A program made the translations under genes and the position numbers. Below, piece after piece: positions 54,874 through 64,000 of a stretch of 64,000 nucleotides of DNA. The stretch is from the NCBI GenBank assembly GCA_905221605.1, contig CAJNDS010002071.1, forward strand, positions 62,001 through 126,000, given 5' to 3'. Numbering within the stretch: the first letter of the stretch is position 1; each line of letters starts with the position of its first letter. The notes under the pieces are model-generated. The model was not told where the DNA came from. It ran no database searches and saw only the letters and a program-made list of their open reading frames with translations. Origin of the DNA: Symbiodinium natans (Eukaryota; Sar; Dinophyceae; Suessiales; Symbiodiniaceae).

Positions 54874-57800
54874 ATCTCGGCGGCAGCTGCTTGCCCCTTT
54901 TCTTCGGCTTCGACCATCGCAACATATCGCCAGGCAACGCAGCACACCGTCTTCAGGTCTTTAGCCAAAGCAGAGTTTTTGGTACCGATCTGGGCAGAAC
55001 AGCAACTTGTCGACCTGTCCTCTGCGATATTCGCAGCAGTGCGTCCTCGGAGATCCTTGGATTCCACCTGGACGAAGTCCTGTCCCACTGTTCAAGTCTC
55101 AATCAGGGCCAGTCTATTTCTGCATGGTTGAGGATCTCCATCCTCGCAGCCCAAGATTGCGATGCAAATGTCGGAATTGACCTGCGCCGCCAAAGAACAG
55201 ACGACCTGCGTGTGCTTATCCCTATTACCATCTTCAAACTCAGCTCTAAAGTCTGGAGGAAGTCGGAGAAAAGACCGACAAAGTCGCAACGCTGCAGTTC
55301 GCTGTGCACAGCGCTTGCAAGCAAAGCCGTGGCCTGTTGGGCCGCCCAATGCAAGGCTGTGAAACCACGTGCGTCTCGAGCATTTACCTCAGAAGTGCTT
55401 CCCTAGTTCAGAGGGACAACTGAGGGACATCTGCTATGCTCTGATCCCTTCTCGCGCGACCCGAAGCACTGACCCTGAAAAAGGTGCCACGACAGGGCAC
55501 AGGCTCGGAGGCTAGCAGAGATGCAGCTGCGAAGTGCGCAGCGCAGGCAGCGTAATGAGGAGAATGCCAAATCCCTTTCGCATTTCGTCGCTGCAGCCCT
55601 GTGTGTCTCATCTCTGAGCACTTCTCCGGACAAATTTTCTTTCTGCGAAAATTGAAAATCACCCTCCAATGAGTGTTTATCGGGAGTTGGGACCTCAGAT
55701 CGTGGGAGCTTACCCTTGAGGCTAGGTTTAGGCTGGAGCCCTACGCTTCAAATCATCTGAGGCATAAAATGCTTCTTGTGGCTAGAGCGCTTGTCATGTG
55801 ACTTGTGCCGAGGACATGGCGGCACTGAAGCTGGACGTCAAAAGCGCTTCCACCGTTGACAAAAAGCCACCTGGGAAGTGCGAAATTGCAGGTAGGATCA
55901 GCATACAAGCCGAGGAGCCATCAAGCACACGCCTCATGACTACCCAAATCCACCCAAGCAAATACTCGAGCCTTTGGCGGCCATGTGAAGAGCTGTGGCA
56001 CCCATACGGTTCACCTGCATCGATGGCACGGTCCCTGGCCATACCTTACCCGCCAGACCCAGCCCGACCATGCCCTGAATGCCAACAAGGGCCAACGCAG
56101 AAGGCCCCTTTTTGAAGCGTTGGGGAAGTCCAAGTTGGGGGCCAATGGGGCCATGGACCCCATGCCTAGCCTTGTTCTTGGACCTGCTCATGAATCTCTT
56201 GACATTACATTGCCTTACTGGCGCTCACGTGTCAGAGCGTCGCAAACGCCAGCACTATATACTCGCAATATATTCGCCACACAAACTGAAAGCACTTTCG
56301 AGTCGGTGGCTTATGACGAGCAAGTACCCCAAAGCCGCAAACGCTGCAAGCGCCACACCCAGGAAGAGTTGAAGCTCAGGCAAGGAAGGAAGAAGCGGAA
56401 CAGTAGCAACCACACAAAGCAAAATCCTCATGATAGAAAAGATGCACTTGCTTCGAGACTGAGGTTGCTGAACCTCGACCACCATACGTAAGATTTGAGT
56501 ACCCAACTGGCAACAGCCCAGATGACTTTCAATATCGCCACCTGGTCGCCACCCGCTACGCCCCACAATGGCGCCTAGGCTTCATCTTTCACACACCTGG
56601 GCGCCTGAGGCTGACGTGTCAACAGCCCCGGACTTGCAAGAGATGCGTAGCCGAATCAGAAGCGTACATTGAATACTTAGGAGTCCCTAGTAGAGTTTCC
56701 GAACAAAATCTTCAAAAAACAGATCCAGAGGACACTTGGCTCGAAAACGGCAATTGCAGGTGCACATGCCAGCACATGTGAACCTTCCATTTCAAAGAGG
56801 GTTGGACACGCACAGAGGACAGCTCCCTCCTCTCAGCATCTGAGCCCGCTTGTCCCTGCCAACGGCAACTTAGCAGCCTCGCGCCGCGCCTTAAAAATGG
56901 TTGGAGCATCTGCAACAGACCCTCGTTTAAATCTACAGTGTCAATAAGTTTCTCTGACATGTCCCCTTCAGCATGTCAACATGGCCAGAGTACACTCTGA
57001 CTCTTACTCATTTCACCTCCTCTACGTGTCTGTTCAGTCCAGACTTGTGCCAAAGGCATTCTCGCGTGGCCTTGTTGGCGGCCGAGGGCCCGTGAATGAG
57101 CAGAAGCTGGCAAATCTCTGCTCGTCCAGTTGCAGCAGCCATATGCAGCGCCTCAACCACTGAGTGCAAGTCGTGTGAGTCGGATTTGCTACGCAGTACG
57201 CCTGCCTGCTGTTGCACTAGTCCCTGTACAAACACCAAGGCACTAGTGTTAGGGCATGTTAGGGCCCATGCAGTGTTCATGTCGTACAGCTCGGCGGCTT
57301 GACGTGCCCAGTGCCCTCAGGGAATAGGTGGCCCAAAGCAGAGTTCGTTGAGAAACACACAGCATGAGGGACCGCGTTCGCCTGGCTCCGGCCGTGGTAC
57401 CTTGCGAGTATCCAAATAAAAACGATTTCGCAACTGCCATTTCATTAGCGAATGACACTGGCGTCAGCCTTGTGCTGGATGCGGTGCTGCCACAAGCTTC
57501 CCGCATCTTCCCGCAATCTCGCAGCGGACAGATGACAACTGAGCGAAACACGTCGAAGTTTCCAGAGGCTGCAACAATGTCCTGCAAACATTAGTGGACA
57601 GGCTGCCGAGCCCTCTCGTAGCAGAAGCCCTCTGACAATGAAGGAGAAAGCACGCAAAGGTACGATGTGGCTTTCACACTGCAGATCTCTGCAGAGCCTA
57701 CATAGTTCTGAGTCCTCCGACATCAAGGGAGATCGAAGAAGTGCCTGGACACAGCCCAAGTGACCTGCACCAGTCTGGAATAGTCTGGAGAGCAGTGTTG

Positions 57801-60125
57801 AGCACTTGTGTACCCGTATAATCGCCTCGACTCATTGTTTCGAGCCGATAACGCACAGGTAGCAATGGTAGAGTCCCAAGTCCAAATATTGATTCTGCAT
57901 AACACTTGCCAAAAACACTCTTGTACGTTACGGTTTCATTCAGAGGCCTATGCCTAGCACAGGGCCAAACTTGGCCGCGGGGCTAAGAAAGAGGATGTCC
58001 GTAAAAAACACATCCAATTGCAAACTTCGGAAACTGGCATCTGTACGGTGCTTCACTTGAGCTGAAACAAACCTTGGGATCCTTCTTTTTCGTCTCCCTA
58101 TGCAATCAGGCCAGCCCCTCGACTTGAAGTGCATCAGAGCAGACAGGAAGCATCGATCCTGTAGTAAACCACCCTCCGATCCAACGCCTCTGTCAACGAA
58201 CCGGAAAGCCCCAAAAAAAAGTTTCAACTTGCCAGGCCTTCACATAGAGAAAACAAAGATGCAGTCATGTCGCTCATCCCAGCCGCCCACTTGAACGTCA
58301 GAGTGACAAGAGCCGACACGTTAATTGGCACGGTCAACATTTCGAGTTAAAGGATAGTTAAAGGCAACCATTGCGCTTGCCCACTGGCTTCATTGCGCCA
58401 CTTGCCCACTTGGATCCACTCGACCTGCCTGCCCACACTTGCCCCACTTGACTTGCCCCACTTGCCCCAACTTGCACCAACTTGCACCACTTGCACCAAG
58501 ATTTTGGGGCCCTCAAGTTGTGTGGCAGTTTTTTAAGAGGCCCAGGAGGTTTCTACACGATCTGCACTCAGCTGCTCGATCCGTGTCGTCATGATGTGCA
58601 ATGCTGCAACAGATGGTACTAGTGTAAGTTTGTATTACTAGTTGTTGATCTACATGTGAACTTGGTTGAATTTCGGAGCCGCGGCAAGGACACGATAGGT
58701 GGGACTGCACCCGGGAGGCGGGCGGGGGCAATTGGGGCAAGAAGCCGGGTGAGGCGAATGGAACTGGAGCAGCCTTGATTTAATTCACCCTTCGGACGCA
58801 AACGAAAAATAACAGGAAACCCCGACCGCAGGCTTCTTTGGTCGGACCTCGCTCCCAATCTAGCTGACACACAGGGCATGTGAATTTATGGAGCCACGAA
58901 GCAGAATTTGCTTTGCACTGACAATCCTATAGCATTTTTCAGGTACACGCTCAAGATCGCTCAAGGGCTCAGCGGATGCCTCGGAAAGCAGCTCCGTGGA
59001 TTGCAGTGAAGCCATCCTCAGAGATTCTGAGTCACAAAGGCACTGCATCCACTTCGAAGTCTACTCGAAATCTCAAAGCCAACAGTAACCTAGGAATGAA
59101 CTTCATGCGCAACCGATCGCCCCCGCAGCACCGCCCTTTGTTTTCATTTAGGCCTTGACTCATCTGCATAAGGATGCAAAAACCATGAATACCAACCATA
59201 CGTACCAACAAGCAATCTCAGAGGAGGCACCCCGTATACCTAACCCTTTGCATCCTAAAGGGCTTCAGGCCGCACAGGAGTATCAGCCGCTATTGCCCGA
59301 AGAGAACGCAGCAGCTCACTAAAGTGCCTTGTCCATGGTACCCATAAACTCTGCGAAGTCTGCACGATTGACGAGCGCCTGCCAGCGTGATACCATCGAT
59401 CGTTACTCAAATGGGGTGTAATCTTTTCGCCTAGATGAACGCATGTTAACGGAATGTCTACCATACCATGTACGACGACGATGCGGCTTCTTTTGCTTAC
59501 TCCAACTCGTTGATACCCATGCCTACTCGTCCCGCACCTGTACCACAGCCTCCAAGCCGCTAGCAGCTGCCAGGTGAAGGGCCTTCAGGTGTGAATGTGC
59601 AGAATGTGCAGAATGTGCAGAATGTGCAGAATGTGCAGAATGTGCAGAATGTGCAGAATGTGCAGAATGTGCAGAATGTGCAGAATGTGCAGAATATTTC
59701 GTTCTTCCTGTCATTTCTTTCTTTTTTCCTCTCCCAGTCAAAACCCACGAGTTAAAACCCACGTGAAGGAACGTCAACATACCACAGGAATTGGAGGTTT
59801 GCTTAGGAAAAGCCAAGGAAATATACAAGAACACAAAAAGAGGCCCCCCGTACCTACAGCATATCTGGGGGCCGTAGACCGGCCACCTGGGCATCCGGCG
59901 GTGCTGCCATCCCTCTCTCGAACTTTTGGGACTGAGAGATCAAAGTCTCCACAAGCCAGCAAGGCCTCGCGCAGAGTGAAGACGGCAACTGAAGCTATCT
60001 GAAGCTGGTAGGTGACTATGTAAGACTAAAACGAGCCGAGGTGACTAAAGCGGCATTGCCCAGCTCTCGGCTACAGGCAAAGTGTAGCGCGGTGCCTTCC
60101 TTAGTCTCACTGACGCCACCGCAGC
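54874..60125 (-). CDS. Ankyrin-repeat protein gene, multi-exon, incompletely resolved
   Basis: Separate minus-strand exons each carry ankyrin repeat hallmarks (TALHxAA...). About 60035-60115: ETKEGTALHFACSRELGNAA. About 59533-59580: ALHLAAASGLEAVVQ, donor CAG/GTGCGG. About 57070-57151: ALHMAAATGRAEICQLLLIH after GTTGAG. About 55965-56014: VNRMGATALHMAAKGSS after ATGCAG. 55229-55387 (53 codons): VNARDARGFTALHWAAQQA, donor AAGATG/GTAATA. 54874-55067: VESKDLRGRTAANIAEDRST then Ala/Glu-rich sequence, possible donor GAGAT/GTACAC. Candidate linking exons include LLACGDFDLSVPKVRERDG (about 59880-59965) and EASAEPLSDLERVPEKC (about 58935-59045). Ankyrin repeats bind other proteins; nothing shows the partner. 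Some splice joins are unproven and two genes are possible. Confidence 0.6.
55229..55387 (-). CDS. Best-defined ankyrin exon
   Basis: 159 bases, phase 0 at both ends, acceptor CTGAG/GTAAAT and donor AGATG/GTAATA. It contains VNARDARGFTALHWAAQQAT then LLASAVHSELQRCDFVGLF. The start is a textbook ankyrin consensus; the second half has diverged from the helix-turn-helix pattern. It lies directly upstream of the 54874-55067 exon. Confidence 0.6.
58376..58503 (+). repeat. Degenerate tandem repeat, CTTGCCCCACT-type unit
   Basis: About ten imperfect copies of an 8-12 base unit (CTTGCCCACTTG, CTTGCACCA). It lies in an intron or spacer of the ankyrin gene. Confidence 0.8.
59594..59695. repeat. 9-bp minisatellite (AATGTGCAG)n
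   Basis: Eleven near-perfect copies. On the minus strand they read TTCTGCACA and lie immediately upstream of the ankyrin exon ALHLAAASG, in the position of its 3' splice region. Confidence 0.97.
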
Positions 60126-60235
60126 CTACGCACAAACAACAATCCCGATAGAAGCCGCGAACCCGAATGCAAATACGCACCCGTGAGACATCAAGGCTAC
60201 GTGCAGATCTGGCAATAGATTCAAAAGCGATGGCA

Positions 60236-60284
60236 GTCACGAGGATGGCGACCCCGACAGTCGCCCAGTCGCCATCCTCGTGAC
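60236..60284. repeat. 17-bp perfect inverted repeat (hairpin)
   Basis: GTCACGAGGATGGCGAC at 60236-60252 and its complement GTCGCCATCCTCGTGAC at 60268-60284 are separated by 15 bases. A third, direct copy (GTCACGAGGATGACGAC) lies near 60318-60334. It lies just upstream (in the minus sense) of the first ankyrin exon seen. Confidence 0.9.
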
Positions 60285-60469
60285 CGGAAGCATCCGTTAG
60301 CGAAACAGCACAGACAGTCACGAGGATGACGACTCCCCTCTTGACTGTGAGCATCTGTGAGCTCTTCTGGACTTTTACCAAAGCTTCAAAAACAACGACA
60401 GCTACTAGGACAGCGACTCCGACACGACGTCCTCCTCATCACTTTCGGCCTTCGGAATTTAAAACTTTA

Positions 60470-62800
60470 ATAAGCCGTATTTAAATTCGAACGTCCGCAC
60501 TCCGCAGGCAAGGAATTTGCGAGCTCATCTGGGTTTGGGCACACAAGGGACACTCTGGCCTGGGCAATCCAGAAAATCTCTGGGGTTGGGCCCTCCAGGG
60601 ACAATCTCAGATTGGGCACTCCAGGGACACTCTGGGGATACTGGGATACTCTGGGTAGGATTCGGGTGATGGGCGAGGAGCAGACCGGTCGAGGAGAAGA
60701 CTCTTGCTTAAAATCTAAAAACCCCACACCCGAGGGTGGGGAACAACTTCAAAAAACCTCAGAAGTGATGACTTCAACGAGTTTGGTCACGAATGAACGC
60801 CACGCATGCACGCAAACGCTCGCAGACTCTGACGGACGTTGGCGGACGCTGACCGCACGGATCTGGGTCGCCTCAGGTAACCTCCCCATCCCCAGACCTC
60901 CAACTCTCGAAACGAGAACCCCGCTACGCATTCCAGAATTTTTGCCCAGCCACTGCTCTGCACATTCAGTAATTGCTGGAGGATGCGGGGTCGAGCTACT
61001 CACGTGAAAATCTCAACCTTTACAAAGCTACTCAGCTACTACATGCTACTACCGTCTTTCATCGTAGATGGTCGGTGGCATCCACGGCGTTCAACTCGAA
61101 GCGCGGCAATGGCGACACGACGCAGCTGAGGCCTGACTGCTTCAAGACTTCAAGATGCTTGGAGATCTGCGGAGCCTTTGTGGTGCCAGCAATGCCATCT
61201 AGTTTGGGGTGCCGCTTGCCGCTCTCACTCTCGCTTGTTAGATGCAGCAGTGATGCAGCATTCGCAGTGAAAGCCTGCCTCTGTCAAGAGCTTTGCTGAG
61301 ATACCACGCAACATTGCCTGCAGGCCGACTTTGAATGGCAAAAGACCAACATTTACGCCGAACAAAAAAAAATGGCGGGATTCTGCGAGTCGCCGCAAGT
61401 CTGGAAATGCATCGCCGCTTCGGTTTCGTCAACTGATGCACTGCACAGCTACAAAGTGGCTGTCGAGAACAGTGCTCATGCAGAAATGACCTGCAGAAAA
61501 GACCCACGAAGCAATTCTGCCTGAAGGGCCTTGCTCCGCCACTTCCGCTTCAAACATCTTCTCTGCGGCCTGGTGTCGAGCGGTCGAGCCCACGGTCGAG
61601 CCGAAGAACGCACTGCTGGCGGTGGATGCGGCCGGTGCTGAGGCGCTAGGCCGCTAGGGTCGCTTTCCGCTTCCCTTTCTTTTCAACTCACATCTTGACA
61701 TTATGCACTAACCGAACTGCTTCACAATGAAATTGCTCACCCACCGAGCCGTCTGCTTGAAATCGTGGGACAGTTGTTCGAGTAATCTTCAACTTTACAA
61801 CTCAAAGATGTTTGCTTGAGGTTCTCTAACATTTTCAAGGACACGATCCAAGATTCCTCGACGCAGCTCTCCAAGTGTTCGATCTTCAGTTAATAAAAGA
61901 ACCTTCCATTTCAACTTAAAGCATGTCATAAATCTTACTCACATTTTGGATACCTTCGGGACAGTATTCTGAACACGCATGTGTCGGGTACGTCTTGTGT
62001 TTGCGCATCCTGGATCCAAGGTCCAATGTTTTTCTAGGCCAAGGATCCGAAGACAATTTCACAAGCGAAGGATCCCAGGCCCAACTCTATCTTATCAAGG
62101 GGGCCAGTCTTAAAGGATCTTGAACCTTGGATTCTTGTAGCTTCGATCTGAATAGACACAACTGGGCATCAAATAAGCGAACTGAATTCATGAGACACTT
62201 TACACACAAACAGTGGTTCAAGATTTCATGCGCAGATTAATGATCTTAATCAGGTGCCAGCTTTGCGTGATTGCAATCAGGGTCTATTTTATTCATTGAA
62301 CCGAAATTACGAATGGCCTTTCATACTGAAATGTGACTTATTGCATCGAACGACTAGACCTTGGTGACATTTCCCAAGTAAATGGGACCATTCACTTCAT
62401 TTGAACAACACAACTGGAAGTCAATTCTATATCTTGAACAAGGCGGGTGCGCCTCGAAAAGCTCCTGAAATTTGCCTGTTGGTGTTAGAGGATTGCAAGT
62501 CGCCTGTGACCAAAAAACGAGTCTTCGCGCAATGCAACTCAGTTCGGTGTAGTTTTCCAGGAGCCGAATCCCTATGACTGTGACGTGTTCCACAGAATGG
62601 CTTCTGATGATATTTTTCCGTAGGAAAAAACCACATCTTTTGAGATTTGCAATATCTTAACACGCGATATAAGGCCATCACACAACTGACTATGAAACAA
62701 TGAAGACACGAGCGGTAAGGTATTTGGAACAAAGCAAAAATGCTGTCATGTCTACCTCTTCTTTACAGAAAGGCTTGCTAGTGATATCTGCAGTTTATAC
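60470..62800. other. No gene recognised
   Basis: Short frames only. A GGGACACTCTGG-type degenerate direct repeat lies at 60545-60650, and GATCCAAGG/AAGGATCC-type words recur at 62010-62110. Nothing is assignable. Confidence 0.4.
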
Positions 62801-62863
62801 CGGTTACCCCGTAAACTGCTTGTTTCAACATCGAAAGACAGCTTTAGAACCCGGGGGTGCATA

Positions 62864-62888
62864 TGGGGGGGGGGGGGGAAGGGGGTGA
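62864..62888 (+). repeat. Poly-G tract
   Basis: Thirteen G, then AAGGGGG, directly before the ATACATGC array. Confidence 0.9.
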
Positions 62889-63032
62889 CCATACATACAT
62901 ACATGCATGCGTGCATGCATGCATGCATACAAGCATACAAGCATACATGCATACATGCATACATGCATACATGCATACATGCATACATGCATACATGCAT
63001 ACATGCATACATGCATACATACATACATATAT
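62889..63032. repeat. 8-bp/4-bp minisatellite (ATACATGC)n
   Basis: About 18 units mixing CATACATG, CATG and CATA tetramers. Met/Cys/Tyr/His-rich open frames on both strands are artefacts. Confidence 0.97.
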
Positions 63033-63529
63033 GTAAATAATACATGTGGAGCTGTGTCTTCTAACGACTGTACCTTTGCTACTGTCACAACTGTTTGACG
63101 TACATAAGTTCTGCTTTAATGTGTGTGTATATGGCTCCCTTCTTCTTCTTCTCCTTCTTCTTGTTCTTCGTGATGGATGCGCACAGATGCACAGATTCTC
63201 ATATATTCTCATGCGATCTCAATCAGATACCGCCTGGCGAAGTCGACGGCAAACATCTGCCAAAAGCGCAGTGCCCAACAGCCGAGGCTTGACCTCCAAA
63301 CGGAGAAGGGATTAGCAAAGCCTCCAGACTTTGGCAAGGCAAGGAACTAGTGAGCCCCTCACGTGCCTCCCGATAAGTATGCACGTGTCGGAAAAAGTGC
63401 AGAGCCACCCAGCCTCTGCATCCTCTTTGTCGGAATGCCTGAGTGTGTTCGCATACAAGATGCAAACTCGATGATGGCCGTCTGCTGCCCAGCCACACGG
63501 CGTGGCTGGCTGGACTTGTCTCTTCAAGA

Positions 63530-63640
63530 ACAGCGGCAGCGGCACCGGCGTCACCGGCGGCACCGGCGGTACCGGCGGCACCGGCAGCACCGGCGGCACC
63601 GGCGCCACCGGCAGCACCGGGGGAACCGGAGTCTGAAGCA
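63530..63640. repeat. 9-bp minisatellite (CACCGGCGG)n
   Basis: About eleven units. Open in all frames (Gly-Ala-Ala, Pro-Val-Pro or Arg-His-Arg). The minus Ala/Gly frame is contiguous with coding-like flanks (TSPASHAVWLGSRRPSSSLH), so a coding tandem repeat is possible but unproven. Confidence 0.9.
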
Positions 63641-63689
63641 CCTGCTTTGAACTGAGTCCGATTCTGACTGCCATCACACTGCCAACCGG

Positions 63690-63882
63690 CCTCCAGGGCT
63701 GTGGTCAATGGCCATATGCGCCAGTGCCACGCTGACTTCCTGCATGTCGTCGAGTAACTTCTGTCGGTCTTCCGCATCCACGCCAGCTTCCACGCCACTG
63801 CTGGCTTGAACCATGTCCGCCATGGCGTAAAGCTGCACAAGCTGCACTACCGCTGTCCGATGTTTCTGCCACTGCGTGTTTT
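63690..63882 (-). CDS. Exon of an unknown gene at the window edge
   Basis: After acceptor CACGCAG/TGGCAG (high end about 63882), the minus frame encodes VVQLVQLYAMADMVQASSGV, EAGVDAEDRQKLLDDMQEVS and VALAHMAIDHSPGG, with donor GGCCG/GTTGGC near 63690. It is helical, acidic and clearly protein-like. The product is not recognised; the gene probably begins beyond the window. Confidence 0.45.
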
Positions 63883-64000
63883 GCGGTATGTGAACATACC
63901 AAGGAAACAAGCTGTTGAATATGCTCAACGCTGCCGTCTCCGCACCTGTGCAGACATTGTAAACACAAGAATGCTAGTACGACTCGATGCGATGAAACCA

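Noticed and set aside
62752-63212. Met-Cys-Tyr-rich proteins around 62.9 kb
   Set aside because: Translations of the ATACATGC minisatellite.

Overview
This window looks like nuclear DNA of a dinoflagellate, most likely a Symbiodiniaceae-type or other suessialean alga; the genus cannot be fixed from sequence alone. The grounds are: genes cut into many short exons with small GT-AG (sometimes apparently GC-AG) introns; plant-type TTTAGGG/CCCTAAA telomere-like DNA at internal sites; ankyrin-repeat exons; a reverse transcriptase/RNase H remnant of the DIRS-like type that I associate with dinoflagellate genomes; and very many micro- and minisatellites. No bacterial operons, CRISPR arrays, rRNA or tRNA genes were recognised. 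Almost every long open frame is a low-complexity translation of a simple repeat. Real coding sequence sits in short exons, which I called from reading frame, splice sites and phase.

Layout: 0-2 kb holds two diverged copies of one broken coding module among (CT)n and (TTC)n tracts. 2.0-2.4 kb has a 140-bp exact direct repeat. 2.43-3.5 kb is a frameshifted RT/RNase H fragment. A telomere-like dispersed repeat lies at 5.09-5.48 kb and again at 40.83-41.31 kb. A multi-exon minus-strand gene runs about 12.36 to 6.86 kb, with plus-strand exons diverging from it at 12.77-18 kb. The stretch 18.97-19.79 kb is a 7-bp array followed by (GTA)n. It lies in the intron of a minus-strand mitochondrial alpha-ketoacid dehydrogenase kinase-like gene (20.5-19.83 kb), whose ATPase half I could not find. 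From 21.5 to 50.1 kb nearly all credible exons are on the minus strand, but the proteins are unfamiliar. The best-supported unknown gene is at 46.9-45.4 kb, possibly continuing to 39.5 kb.

50.36-54.85 kb is a 465-bp higher-order satellite (alternating 257-bp and 208-bp related halves). It is interrupted by a 1299-bp element with terminal inverted repeats and an exact 8-bp target-site duplication; this is the most interesting object in the window. Next to it a minus-strand ankyrin-repeat gene spans about 60.1 to 54.87 kb, and the array edge resembles sequence just after its last visible exon. The window ends with 8-bp and 9-bp minisatellites and one more minus-strand exon.

The genes show no obvious common pathway. 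What unites the window is repeat-driven structure: satellites, transposon remnants and polypyrimidine microsatellites placed inside or at the edges of introns.
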